A stretch of 64,000 nt of DNA from Borrelia recurrentis A1 (GTDB lineage Bacteria; Spirochaetota; Spirochaetia; Borreliales; Borreliaceae), in NCBI RefSeq assembly GCF_000019705.1, contig NC_011244.1, forward strand, positions 310,001-374,000. Direction: 5' to 3'. The notes beneath the pieces are model-generated. The model was not told the origin of the DNA. It did no database searches and saw only the letters and a program-made list of their open reading frames with translations. The translations under genes and the position numbers were made by a program. Shown one piece after another: positions 44,366 through 54,279 of this stretch. Each line of letters begins with the position of its first letter. Positions within the stretch are counted from its first letter, which is position 1.

Positions 44366-47205
44366 AAATTATCATAAAATAAAATCTTTAAACCTGTAAA
44401 ATCATTTTTAAATACGCTTCTAAGATTTAAACTAGCAAGATCTCTTTTAACATTTTTCATCATATCCTCATCACGATTTAAGAGATCAAATATTCTAGAA
44501 GATTCTGTTAAATTTGCAATTCCTGAATCAAAAAGATCATGATCTATAATAACACCAGACTTAATCTTATTGCCAAGAGATGCTATTATCTCAACAACTC
44601 CAAGATTATTATAAACTTCAATTTCTCTTAGCAACAAAGCTTTATGATGATCATTTCCTTTAGGTCTCAAACTTACAATACTGGATTTCTCTGATTCCAA
44701 ATTTTGCAATACTCTTAAATAATAACTCCTCGAAGCTTCAAAATCACCCATTTTATAAAGAACAGATGCTATTGAATTTAAAACTTTATTACTATTTGCA
44801 AATCCAGACATATTTTCAACTTTGAATAGCGAAGTTAATGCATCCTTATAATTATTTTCCTTATAACTAAGTAATGCTAATTTATAGTAAACATCTGGTG
44901 AATTAACCCCTTCATTTATTGCCATTTTATAAGAAGATATGGCTGATTGAAAACCATTTAAAGTTTTAAATATATCTCCTTGCTTTTCATAAATTAAAGC
45001 AAGTTCTCTCGAACCTTTAATAAGGCCATTTCTTTTATAAAAATCATATTCATTTAAAGCCAAACTGACAATATTACTTGCTTTAAGTGTATCATTTCCC
45101 TTCTCATAAATATCTGATAAAATCCTATAAGCAATAATCTTTTCACTAGCATTATTAATTGAATCTTCTTGTCTAAAACCGTTTATAGCCGTTAATAAAT
45201 ATCCTTCTGACTTTTTCAAATCTCCCATATAATAAAAATATCTACCACTTTCAAATAATGCCTTATTATAATCAGGATTTTTTAATAAAATTCTCCTAAG
45301 AATATATTCAATCTCCGAATTAAGATTAACATCATTTAAAATATCAGAAACACTCTTGCCACTATTTATTTTAAAATTAGAAAACTCTTTATTAAGTAAA
45401 TTCATTTGAGCATTTAAATATTTTAAATTTCTAGAAAGAGCATTTATTCGCTTATTATAAACTGTAAATTCTACATATTTATCTATCAATTTCTTAACAT
45501 ACTTAGTATAAACTACCTCATCAATATCTAATTCCTGATTTGTTTTAATAAAAGCATTTACATTGTCAGCTTCTCTCTCAGCACCAGCTTCAATATAAGC
45601 ATCAAAAAGCTTAAATAAAACTTCCTTCTTATGATATCCATACTTTGAAAGTAAAATGGTATAATCATTTATACTATTTCTATAATACATAGGATCCACT
45701 TGAGCCCACTGAAAATAATTCTCACCCTTAGCCATTAATGCCTCATAATCATAAATATCGTAAGATATAACCTCATCCAAAATCGAATTAGCATCAGAAT
45801 ATTCACCAAGCCTCATCTTCATAAAAGCATAAGATATATACCCATCTTTATCAAAAATTTTTCGTCTTCTCTTAGAAGCACCCTCAGAAAATGGGTCAAC
45901 AGTAAACAATTCTTCATATTTTTCCTCAGCACTATCAAAATCCTTTATACTCTCAAAAGCCTTAGCATAAGTTAAAAACCACTTTCTATTAGGACGCATA
46001 TAATATGCATCCTTAAAAGTAGCTTTAGCAAGTTCTCTTTTATTTTCATATATATATGAAATTCCTTCTTTATATTTTTTATCAGATGCAATATAAAAAA
46101 ACATAATATCTACTAAAAAATAAAACGACAAAAAGGTTAATACAATAAAAAAAGAGGCAATTTTTAATATTGGTGTTAAGGCTTTAGAAAGTCTATAACT
46201 AAATTGCTTCTCCAGTTTGCTAAATTCTTCTGCCTTATAATACATAATGGGCAATTTAACAGATCTGCCAATAATATCTCCAACAAATTTAGCAATAAAA
46301 TTGAGCCCTTTTTTATTTTGTTCAACAAGATCAACTAATGCCTCAATTTTATATTTAGAAACATTTTCTAACATTAATGCTTCGGCAATAGCAATTCTCA
46401 AATTTCTAGGATAAGAATCTAAATGTTTAAAAAATAAAGAATAATTAACTTTAAAATCAGAATCCTCAAAAATTTTGTTCTCTTGATCCTTTAAAGATTG
46501 AAAATCACCTGTAAGATTAGACCAATCTTTCTCCTCTTTAGTATTAGGATCTAAAGAATCATCACTAGAATCAAACTTATTAGAAGAAATTTCATCATCT
46601 GCTTCCTTGATTTTACTAATCATATACTCAAGATCAAAATCATCATTATTATAATCTTGAGATTCCTGAGTAGAACTATCATCATTTTCAAAAGGATTTT
46701 CAAAATCAGAAGAATTTGAATTTAAACTATTCTCTACATTTGAATTTTGAACATTATCATCATCATCAACATTATTACCAGAATTATCTAAATTCAAATT
46801 AATAGCATCATCTAAACTTACAGAATTATCATCAAGAACTTTATCTAAAGTTTCCTCAAAATGTGAACCTAAAACATCAAAATCCTCATTTAAATTATCA
46901 AATTCAGAATCAATTTCTACATTCTCAGAATTTTTTAAAAGATTAATATCATTTTCACTAGCTTCACTCTTTTGTCCTTCCTCATTATCAAGAACACCAA
47001 GAATAGCATCTAAATCTGGTCCTTCATCATGTTCTTCATCAAAATCAACAACTTCTTCTTGTTCTTCCCAAGGAAGAATAGACTCACCATCCTTTGGAGG
47101 GTCAATATCCATTTTAATGCCAAAACTATCTTTTCTAGCCTTCTCATCAGCAATATTATCTATTATTTCCTTCTTAAACTTATTTATTTTTTCTATATCA
47201 GGCAT
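44350..47205 (-). CDS. flcA: Flagellar collar protein FlcA (large TPR membrane protein)
   Basis: The 951-residue protein has three parts. Residues 1-250 are acidic low complexity, rich in Asp, Glu, Asn and Ser. One membrane helix lies at about 346-370 (ASFFIVLTFLSFYFLVDIMF). From about 385 to 880 a long TPR array includes KRELAKATFKDAYYMRPNRK, FESIKDFDSAEEKYEELFTV and SPDVYYKLALLSYKENNYKD. It corresponds to B. burgdorferi BB0326, shown to be a collar protein of the periplasmic flagellar motor. The TPR part would be periplasmic and the acidic part cytoplasmic. It lies outside the motility operon, next to an acyltransferase gene. Confidence 0.85.
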   Translation of the reverse strand: MPDIEKINKFKKEIIDNIADEKARKDSFGIKMDIDPPKDGESILPWEEQEEVVDFDEEHDEGPDLDAILGVLDNEEGQKSEASENDINLLKNSENVEIDSEFDNLNEDFDVLGSHFEETLDKVLDDNSVSLDDAINLNLDNSGNNVDDDDNVQNSNVENSLNSNSSDFENPFENDDSSTQESQDYNNDDFDLEYMISKIKEADDEISSNKFDSSDDSLDPNTKEEKDWSNLTGDFQSLKDQENKIFEDSDFKVNYSLFFKHLDSYPRNLRIAIAEALMLENVSKYKIEALVDLVEQNKKGLNFIAKFVGDIIGRSVKLPIMYYKAEEFSKLEKQFSYRLSKALTPILKIASFFIVLTFLSFYFLVDIMFFYIASDKKYKEGISYIYENKRELAKATFKDAYYMRPNRKWFLTYAKAFESIKDFDSAEEKYEELFTVDPFSEGASKRRRKIFDKDGYISYAFMKMRLGEYSDANSILDEVISYDIYDYEALMAKGENYFQWAQVDPMYYRNSINDYTILLSKYGYHKKEVLFKLFDAYIEAGAEREADNVNAFIKTNQELDIDEVVYTKYVKKLIDKYVEFTVYNKRINALSRNLKYLNAQMNLLNKEFSNFKINSGKSVSDILNDVNLNSEIEYILRRILLKNPDYNKALFESGRYFYYMGDLKKSEGYLLTAINGFRQEDSINNASEKIIAYRILSDIYEKGNDTLKASNIVSLALNEYDFYKRNGLIKGSRELALIYEKQGDIFKTLNGFQSAISSYKMAINEGVNSPDVYYKLALLSYKENNYKDALTSLFKVENMSGFANSNKVLNSIASVLYKMGDFEASRSYYLRVLQNLESEKSSIVSLRPKGNDHHKALLLREIEVYNNLGVVEIIASLGNKIKSGVIIDHDLFDSGIANLTESSRIFDLLNRDEDMMKNVKRDLASLNLRSVFKNDFTGLKILFYDNLADNL

Positions 47206-47219
47206 ATTACAATAAAATC

Positions 47220-48113
47220 CTAAATTAAATCATTATATATTTTAGCTCCATCCTTATGAAGAATCTCAAAACGTTTTTCTAAATCATCAGCAATCTTGGA
47301 ACCTAAAATTTCTTTTGTTGGTTCTAAACCTTCTTTTTTCAATTTTTCTAAAATCAAAGTTTTATATTCAACTATATCCAACACTTCGGTTATATTATAT
47401 ACAAGAACATCTTCTCTAAAAATATCACACGACATATCATCATTTGATGAAACTTCAAGAATATTGCCATTAATACCAACCATTATGAAATAATCAAAAA
47501 TTTTAAAATAATTTGAAATTTCTGAAATTATCTTTTTAGTCTCAGGTTTACCTTTTCTATATCTTGTAGCTGTTGGGAAAATAAGAATTATATAACCACT
47601 ATTCTTTTTATCTGCAACATATCTCATAGAATTAGCATTAAAAACTCGTCTCTCCCTCATAGTTTTACTATCAACATCAACAAATGCATGTGGAGGATAG
47701 ATGAATATTACATTATAGCCCAAACTTAAACTTTTAATTAATAAATTATCTTTAAAAAGTTTAACACCAGCTATAGGAACAACATATTCTGAAATTTCCT
47801 TACAATTCATTTTTTCAAGCAAAAATTGAAAACAAGGAAAATCGAAATTACTATAATGTTCCATTAATATAATTGAAGACTTACCGGATTTGGACTTTTC
47901 ATAAAGTTTTAAAATATTTTGAATACCAACAATAGTAGAATTACTCTTAAGTAATCTTTCTATCATCGTATCAATCAACTTTCTACTAACAGAATCAGCC
48001 TCATGATACGAACTATTTAAACAATTTATATTTTCAATATCTTTAAACCTACTAAAGAATTCGTTCTCAATACCTTTAAAATACTTATTAAAACTTTTAT
48101 TCCGTATAAACAT
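47220..48113 (-). CDS. Glycerol-phosphate acyltransferase-like protein
   Basis: The 297-residue protein has the acyltransferase motif I HX4D in ILMEHYSNFDFPCFQFLLEK, a motif II-like segment GYNVIFIYPPHAFVD, and motif III IFPTATRYRKGKPETKK in place of FPEGTRS. This suggests transfer of an acyl chain to glycerol-3-phosphate or a lysophospholipid, as annotated for B. burgdorferi BB0327. No membrane helix is clear. The Thr-Ala-Thr in motif III is unusual. The gene ends 14 bases before flcA and is probably co-transcribed with it. Confidence 0.75.
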   Translation of the reverse strand: MFIRNKSFNKYFKGIENEFFSRFKDIENINCLNSSYHEADSVSRKLIDTMIERLLKSNSTIVGIQNILKLYEKSKSGKSSIILMEHYSNFDFPCFQFLLEKMNCKEISEYVVPIAGVKLFKDNLLIKSLSLGYNVIFIYPPHAFVDVDSKTMRERRVFNANSMRYVADKKNSGYIILIFPTATRYRKGKPETKKIISEISNYFKIFDYFIMVGINGNILEVSSNDDMSCDIFREDVLVYNITEVLDIVEYKTLILEKLKKEGLEPTKEILGSKIADDLEKRFEILHKDGAKIYNDLI

Positions 48114-48312
48114 AAAACTTCATCCTTTAAAGTTTTTGAAAAACAACATACTAGAAATCCAAAAATACTCAAATGTAATATATAACATGCATCAATAATT
48201 TTATATAAATTATACTTTATTTATTTAGCAAATTAAAGTAAAATCCATTCAAGTATATTAAACAAGAATAATTCATTAAAAAATACAAAATATTTATAAA
48301 GGAGAATAAATT

Positions 48313-49899
48313 ATGAAATATAAAGTCATAATTCTTTTATCTTTCTTAATTATATGGCTAACTTCTTGTTCAAATAATGAACATAAAGAAAAGATAATAT
48401 TTAGGACAACAGCTGAATCCGAACCTGATTCACTAGATCCTTAACTAGCTACTTCAGCTCAATCATATAGAATAATCGTAAATATATTTTCAGAATTAAC
48501 AACAAAAAACACACAAACTGGAGGATATAAACCAGGACTAGCTAAATCTTGGGATATATCTGAAGATGGACTTGTATACACAATGCACCTAAGAGAAGAT
48601 ATATTTTGGAGTGATGGAGTCCCTATTACTGCTGAGGGAATTCGAAAATCTTATCTTAGAGTATTAAATAAAAAAACAGGTTCACAATATGTTGATATTA
48701 TTAAATCAACAATAAAAAATGCACAAGATTATTTTGATGATAAAATATCAGAATCTGAACTTGTCATTAAAACTATAAATGATTCAACATTAGAAATAAC
48801 ATTAATTAGTCCAAAACCTTATTTTCTTGATATGTTAACGCATCAAACATTCATACCAGTACCAATTCACACTATTGAAAAATACGGACAAAACTGGACA
48901 AACCCTGAAAATATAGTAATAAGTGGTGCATATAAATTAAAAGAAAGAACACCAAATGAAAAAATAGTTCTTGAAAAGAATAACAAATATTATAACTTTG
49001 CAAATGTCGAAATAGACGAAGTAATATTTTATCAAGCCCAAGGAAACACTGCTTATAATATGTATATAAACGATGAACTTGATTTCTTAACAGCAATAAC
49101 ACCAGAATACCTAGATGAAGCTAGAATAAGAAACGATTATTACTCTCACCCTGCAAACACCTTAATCTATATGGCATTCAACACAACTGTCAAACCACTT
49201 AACAATGCAAAAGTTAGAGAAGCTTTAACCCTTGCTATTGACAGAGAAGCTCTAAACAAAATGTCTCTAAAAGGTCAATCACAACCAACTAGAAATATAA
49301 CCCCATCATTTGAAAACTATGCTTATGGTAAACAATTAAAATTATTTGATCCAGAAAGAGCAAAACAATTATTAGCTGAAGCTGGCTATCCTAATGGTTC
49401 AGGTTTTCCTACTCTTAAATACAAAACTTCACAAAAAAACATAATGAAAATAACCGCAGAATTTTTACAAGAACAATTCAAAAAAGTATTAAACATCAAT
49501 GTTGCGATTGAAATTGAAGAATGGACCACATTTTTAGGTAGCAGAAGAACAGATAATTATCAAATATCACATATGGGATGGACAGGGGACTATGTAGATC
49601 CATCAACATTCCTTACTCTATTTACAACAGCAAATTACAACTTTGGCTCATACAGTTATTCAAGTAAGCAATATGATAATTTAATAAACCAATCGAATTT
49701 TATCTTAAATCCTACAGAAAGACAAGAAATTTTACGCAAAGCTGAAGAAATAATTGTAGAAAAAGATTTTCCTACAGCTCCACTTTCAATACCAAAATCA
49801 TATGCTCTCTTTAGACATGATAGATGGATTGGATGGACTCCCAATATTGCAGAAGTTTATCTTTATGAAGATATAAAACAACAAAAAGAAAACACATAA
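48313..49899 (+). pseudogene. oppA1: oppA1: peptide-binding lipoprotein gene with a nonsense codon
   Basis: ATG at 48313, with AAGGAG upstream, opens a lipoprotein signal (lipobox LTSC, Cys19) and the mature N-terminus TTAESEPDSLDP. TAA at 48442-48444 (codon 44) stops it. The paralogue downstream has Gln (CAA) in the matching EPKSIDPQLAED, so one C-to-T change explains it. The same frame then continues to 49899 with a complete SBP_bac_5 domain (SDGVPITAEGIRKSYLRVLN, REALTLAIDREALNK, GWTGDYVDPSTF). Recent inactivation, or rarely readthrough. Restart at 48583 would lack the export signal. Confidence 0.88.
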
Positions 49900-49960
49900 A
49901 ATATGAAATACAATACAAAAATTAACAAACATAAACACTAACAATTATTCAAATACAAGC

Positions 49961-49995
49961 CACTTTTATAAATGAGTTATATGAGTGTTTTTTTT
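49961..49995 (+). terminator. Rho-independent terminator after oppA1
   Basis: CACTTTTATAA (49961-49971) pairs with TTATATGAGTG (49977-49987), 11 positions with one mismatch and one G-T pair, with a 5-base loop. Eight T residues follow directly. Confidence 0.8.
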
Positions 49996-50241
49996 AAAAC
50001 TTAAAAAGTATTTTAAATATAATAAAAGTCTTTAATTAAGAGATCTCTTAACATAAATTACTAAAATATATTTTAGTCTCAATCACAAAATATATACAAT
50101 ATTTCAAATTTCATGAATACATATTTTCAAAATATTCATTTAACGATTTTATTTTATAATTTTCATCAAATCTATTTCAATTAAATATATTTTATGCTTT
50201 ATTAAATAATTTAAAACAAAACTAAGTAATTTAATAAAAAA

Positions 50242-50270
50242 TTGTCAAAAAATCATCTAAAACTTTTAAT
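50242..50270 (+). promoter_or_regulatory. Candidate promoter of the intact oppA
   Basis: TTGTCA (50242-50247) and TTTAAT (50265-50270) are 17 bases apart. Each differs from consensus by one base. The leader would be about 55 bases and ends with an AAGGAG ribosome-binding site. Confidence 0.45.
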
Positions 50271-50331
50271 CATTTCAGCTAAAATAGAATTAAAGTTAAT
50301 AAAGGTAATTAAGTTAAATAAGGAGATCAAA

Positions 50332-51915
50332 ATGCAAATAAAAAAAATAACATTCATTATATTTTTTTTAATAACTATCCTATCCTGTAGTAAGGAAAGC
50401 AACAAAGAAAATGTATCATTTAAAATCGCTATAGGGGGAGAACCTAAATCAATAGATCCTCAATTAGCTGAAGACAAAATGGGTGCTACTATAATTTTAC
50501 AAATGTTCAATGGCATCGTAATTGGTGACCCAAAAACTGGCGGATACAAACCAGGGCTAGCTGAATCTTGGGATATATCTCAAGATGGCACTGTATATAC
50601 ATTTAATTTAAGAAAAAATCTTGTTTGGAGTGATGGAGTCCCTATTACTGCTGAGGGTATTCGAAAATCTTACCTTAGAATATTAAATAAAGAAACAGCA
50701 TCAAATTATGTTGCACTTGTTAAATCAACAATTAAAAATGGAGAAGATTATTTTGAAGGAAAAATATCAGAATCTGAACTTGGTATTAAAGCTATAGACG
50801 ACCTAACACTAGAAATATCTATTACCTCTCCAAAATCTTATTTTCTAGATATGTTAGTACACCAATCTTTTATACCAGTACCAGTGCATGTTATCGAAAA
50901 ACATGGAAATAAATGGACAGATCCTGAAAATATGGTAGTAAGTGGCGCATATAAACTAACTGAGAGAACACCAAATGAAAAAATATCACTTACCAAAAAT
51001 GACTACTACTTTAATGCTAAAAATATTGAAGTACAAGAACTGATATTTTACACAATAAATGACGCATCAACTGCCTACAGAATGTATAAAAATAATGAAA
51101 TCGATGCTGTCTTTGCAATAATTCCATCTGACCTAATAAAAGAAATAGAATTAAGAAATGATTATTACTCATCACCTATTAATGGTCTTTATTACTATTC
51201 ATTCAACACACATATCAAACCTCTTGACAATGTAAAAATCAGAGAAGCTTTAACTCTTGCTATTGACAGACAAACATTGACATCAAAAATTATAAAAAAT
51301 GGGGCTATTCCAACAAGAAATGTAAGTCCAAAATTCAACAATTATTCCTATAAAAAATCATTAGAACTATTCAACCCACAAAAAGCAAAACAATTAATGA
51401 GTGAAGCTGGTTATCCTGATGGAAAAGGTTTTCCTACATTAAAAATCAAATATAATACAAATGAAAATCACAAAAAAATTGCTGAATTTATTCAAAACCA
51501 ATGGTTGAAAATTTTAAAGATCAATATTGAACTTACAAATGAAGAATGGGCATCATTTCTAGACAACAAACAAAAAGGTAATTATGAAATAGCAAGATCT
51601 GGTTGGATAGGTGATTATGCAGATCCATCAACATTTTTAACTTTATTTCAAAAGGGACTTTCAAATTTTTCATCATACAATTATTTTAATGAAGAATATG
51701 AAAATTTAATGAAACAATCTAATTTTGAACAAGATCCGATTAAAAGACAAGATATATTAAGAGAAGCCGAATCAATAATTATAGAGAAAGATTTTCCGAT
51801 AGCTCCAATATACATATATGCAGGAAATTATTTATTTAAAAACGATAAATGGACTGGATGGGAACCTAACATTGCAGAAAGATTTGACTTTTCGCAACTT
51901 AAACTCATAAAATAG
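50332..51915 (+). CDS. oppA2: Oligopeptide-binding lipoprotein OppA (intact copy)
   Basis: The 527-residue SBP_bac_5 protein has a lipoprotein signal (MQIKKITFIIFFLITILSC, Cys19). Motifs are GGEPKSIDPQLAEDKMGATI, SDGVPITAEGIRKSYLRILN and REALTLAIDRQTL, with WIGDYADPSTFLTLF near the C-terminus. It binds peptides for OppBCDF. The ATG at 50332, with AAGGAG eight bases upstream, is the start; a TTG 30 codons upstream falls on the promoter and would hide the signal peptide. It is the only unbroken oppA in the window. B. burgdorferi has three at this locus. Confidence 0.95.
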   Translation: MQIKKITFIIFFLITILSCSKESNKENVSFKIAIGGEPKSIDPQLAEDKMGATIILQMFNGIVIGDPKTGGYKPGLAESWDISQDGTVYTFNLRKNLVWSDGVPITAEGIRKSYLRILNKETASNYVALVKSTIKNGEDYFEGKISESELGIKAIDDLTLEISITSPKSYFLDMLVHQSFIPVPVHVIEKHGNKWTDPENMVVSGAYKLTERTPNEKISLTKNDYYFNAKNIEVQELIFYTINDASTAYRMYKNNEIDAVFAIIPSDLIKEIELRNDYYSSPINGLYYYSFNTHIKPLDNVKIREALTLAIDRQTLTSKIIKNGAIPTRNVSPKFNNYSYKKSLELFNPQKAKQLMSEAGYPDGKGFPTLKIKYNTNENHKKIAEFIQNQWLKILKINIELTNEEWASFLDNKQKGNYEIARSGWIGDYADPSTFLTLFQKGLSNFSSYNYFNEEYENLMKQSNFEQDPIKRQDILREAESIIIEKDFPIAPIYIYAGNYLFKNDKWTGWEPNIAERFDFSQLKLIK

Positions 51916-51920
51916 AAAAA

Positions 51921-51958
51921 ACAGACATCTAAATGAAACATTTTTGTTAGATGTCTGT
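51921..51958 (+). terminator. Stable hairpin after oppA
   Basis: ACAGACATCTAA (51921-51932) pairs perfectly with TTAGATGTCTGT (51947-51958), 12 bp with a 14-base loop, five bases after the stop codon. No good T-run follows on the plus strand. It may be a partial terminator, or protect the oppA message so that OppA is made in excess over OppBCDF. Confidence 0.6.
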
Positions 51959-52192
51959 AAATTAATAATTTTAAAAAATCAAAATTATAATTATATATTT
52001 AATACAAAAAGATTTACCTACAAAAATTCAAATATAATACTGACAGATGAAATTAACTACTCATACAACATACTACCTTAATTAAAGCAATATAATATTA
52101 ATATTATAAAGACAAAAGCAAGAAAACCATTAAGTCTACTTAAAATCAACAAAATCAATAGTTACAAATCAATTAAAATAAAGTGAATTTTT

Positions 52193-52223
52193 TTGAATAA
52201 TATCTCACCTTCTATGTTACAAT
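52193..52223 (+). promoter_or_regulatory. Candidate oppBCDF promoter with extended -10
   Basis: TTGAAT (52193-52198) is followed after 19 bases by TACAAT (52218-52223), which has the upstream TG of an extended -10 (TGTTACAAT). It lies about 57 bases before the oppB ATG, suggesting oppBCDF can be read independently of oppA. Confidence 0.45.
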
Positions 52224-52279
52224 GGTTCATTATATAACGCATACAAATCTTTATCTTTCTATCATAGTAAGGAGCAATT

Positions 52280-53200
52280 ATGTTAAGGTTTAGTATACAA
52301 AAATTACTAGAAACATTACCAACTTTAATAATAATAATTTTTTTATGTTTTTTGATAATGAGACTTGCTCCCGGAAATCCATTCGATTCTGAAAAACCAA
52401 TTGATCCTCAAGTAAAAGAAAAACTAATGCAAAAATATCACCTTGATAAGCCTTTTTATATGCAAGCTTATTACTATATTAAAAATATATTAAAAGGTGA
52501 CTTTGGTCCATCAATAGCAAAAAAGGACTTAAGTGTAAATCAATATATAAAATTAGGGTTTCCTAAGTCATTTACAATTGGAATAATTAGTCTTATAATA
52601 TCTCTTACACTTGGAATTGTACTGGGCTCACTAGCAGCAATCAACAAAAACACACACATAGATTATATAATAAGAATGGCTGCTATATTTGGAATTTCCG
52701 TGCCCACATTTATAACCGGTCCTATTTTACAATACATTTTATCTGTCAAATTAAAATTGTTCTATACTTCTGGATGGATTTCAGAAAGAGGTGGCCTTGC
52801 AAATTTAATTATGCCAATATTAACAATGAGTTTACCATGGATAGCTATTTTTACGCGCATAATTAGAGGTTCTATGCTAGAAATTTTAAATAGTGATTTT
52901 GTACGAACAGCAAAAGCTAAAGGACTAAGCTTTAATGTAATAATTAGAAAGCATGTACTTATAGGAGCTATACTGCCAATTGTAAGCTATATAGGCCCTG
53001 CATTTGCTGGTATAATTTCTGGAAGTATGGTTATCGAACAAATATTCAGAATTGCTGGAATGGGCATATTTACAATAGAAGCATCTCTAAACAGAGATTA
53101 TCCATTACTAATGGGCTCATTATTAGTATATTCAGCAATATTGCTCATCTCCATTTTGGCATCTGATATTATATACAAAAAACTTGATCCAAGAATATAG
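52280..53200 (+). CDS. oppB: Oligopeptide ABC transporter permease OppB
   Basis: The 306-residue permease has six membrane helices. The N-terminal signature is MRLAPGNPFDSEKP, and the EAA loop is in VRTAKAKGLSFNVIIRKHVL. FAGIISGSMVIEQIFRIAGM is typical near the C-terminus. It forms the membrane channel with OppC. The ATG has AAGGAG upstream (TAAGGAGCAATTATG). The stop lies 13 bases before oppC. Confidence 0.97.
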   Translation: MLRFSIQKLLETLPTLIIIIFLCFLIMRLAPGNPFDSEKPIDPQVKEKLMQKYHLDKPFYMQAYYYIKNILKGDFGPSIAKKDLSVNQYIKLGFPKSFTIGIISLIISLTLGIVLGSLAAINKNTHIDYIIRMAAIFGISVPTFITGPILQYILSVKLKLFYTSGWISERGGLANLIMPILTMSLPWIAIFTRIIRGSMLEILNSDFVRTAKAKGLSFNVIIRKHVLIGAILPIVSYIGPAFAGIISGSMVIEQIFRIAGMGIFTIEASLNRDYPLLMGSLLVYSAILLISILASDIIYKKLDPRI

Positions 53201-53213
53201 GAGAACAAATCAA

Positions 53214-54269
53214 ATGAGCAATATAAAACAAAATACATGTGTAAACATCGATACTCAAACAGCAAATAAAAGAGCATGGTTAAGATTTAAAGAAAATAAA
53301 CTTGCGTATATTAGTATATTTGTCATTGGATTTTACATGGCAATTGCAATACTTCAGCCAATATTACCAATATATAAATATTATACTCAAATTGTAGAAC
53401 ATGTCGATTTACCTCCATCTTTTAGATATGCAGGAGAACTTTGGTACAAAAAAGAACTTGATTTTATAAAAAGATTAGCAAAAAAGGAAAATAGAGAAAT
53501 CAATGAAGAAGAAAAAGAAAAACTTGAGGAGATAAAAAGAAAGATAGAAACTGAAATCCAAATTATTAATGGAAAAGAAACTAAAATACACAAAAGAATA
53601 TATTTACTAGGCACAGATAATCTTGGACGAGACTTGCTTTCACGCATAATACAAGGAAGTCAAATATCGATATCTATCGGATTTATTGGAGCATTAATAT
53701 CAATGCTTATAGGAAGCATAATAGGAGCAACAGCAGGTTTCTTTGGCGGCATCATAGATAGAATTATAACTAAAATAACGGAAGTTCTCTATTCTTTACC
53801 TAATTTACTTGTAATAATAACTTTAATGACGATTATGGAAAGAAACATCATCGGCTTATTTATTGCAATAAGTATAATCTCATGGTTAACAATTTCTAGA
53901 ATTGTAAGAGGACAAGTAAAAACACTCTCACAATCTGAATTCATAGAAGCCGCCAGGACATTGGGTGCAACAAATAGAAGAATGATATTCAAACATTTAA
54001 TACCCAATAGCTTTGGAATGATAGTGATTATTACAACAATGAATGTTCCCTCATTCATTATACTTGAATCATTTCTATCATTTCTAGGACTTGGAATATC
54101 AGCACCAATGACTAGTTGGGGAGAATTAATTAAAAATGGAATTCCTACATTTATTGAATATCCATGGAAAATTTTCATACCAGCATCAATCATGACAATT
54201 TTCCTATTATTTATGAACTTCTTAGGCGACGGATTACGAGATGCATTTGATCCAAAAGATAACCTCTAA
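53214..54269 (+). CDS. oppC: Oligopeptide ABC transporter permease OppC
   Basis: The 351-residue permease has six helices, LLGTDNLGRDLLSRIIQGSQ (family entry motif), GATAGFFGGIIDRIITKITE and the EAA loop EAARTLGATNRRMIFKHLIP. Between helix 1 and the motif there is a long charged insertion (about 60-115, with EINEEEKEKLEEIKRKIETE), probably periplasmic and longer than in E. coli OppC. The ATG at 53214 follows AGGAG; an in-frame start ten codons earlier lacks a site and would overlap oppB. Confidence 0.96.
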   Translation: MSNIKQNTCVNIDTQTANKRAWLRFKENKLAYISIFVIGFYMAIAILQPILPIYKYYTQIVEHVDLPPSFRYAGELWYKKELDFIKRLAKKENREINEEEKEKLEEIKRKIETEIQIINGKETKIHKRIYLLGTDNLGRDLLSRIIQGSQISISIGFIGALISMLIGSIIGATAGFFGGIIDRIITKITEVLYSLPNLLVIITLMTIMERNIIGLFIAISIISWLTISRIVRGQVKTLSQSEFIEAARTLGATNRRMIFKHLIPNSFGMIVIITTMNVPSFIILESFLSFLGLGISAPMTSWGELIKNGIPTFIEYPWKIFIPASIMTIFLLFMNFLGDGLRDAFDPKDNL

Positions 54270-54279
54270 GGAGATATAA

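Larger units (their letters stand above)
49900..50331. other. 432-base spacer between the two oppA copies
   Basis: The spacer starts with a strong terminator (49961-49995), then very AT-rich DNA, and ends with a candidate oppA promoter (50242-50270) and AAGGAG before the ATG at 50332. I see no coding remnant and no tRNA-like fold. Confidence 0.6.
51916..52279. other. 364-base spacer between oppA and oppB
   Basis: It contains the hairpin at 51921-51958, an 18-base perfect AT palindrome (TATAATATT/AATATTATA, 52091-52108), and a candidate promoter just before oppB. There is no coding sequence I can support. Confidence 0.6.

Noticed and set aside
48583-49899. Shortened OppA starting after the stop
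   Set aside because: It would lack the signal peptide and part of the first domain. No ribosome-binding site precedes this ATG.
50242-50331. N-terminal 30-codon extension of the intact oppA from TTG
   Set aside because: It would bury the lipoprotein signal. The ATG at 50332 has AAGGAG and gives a normal lipobox; the TTG lies in the likely -35 box.
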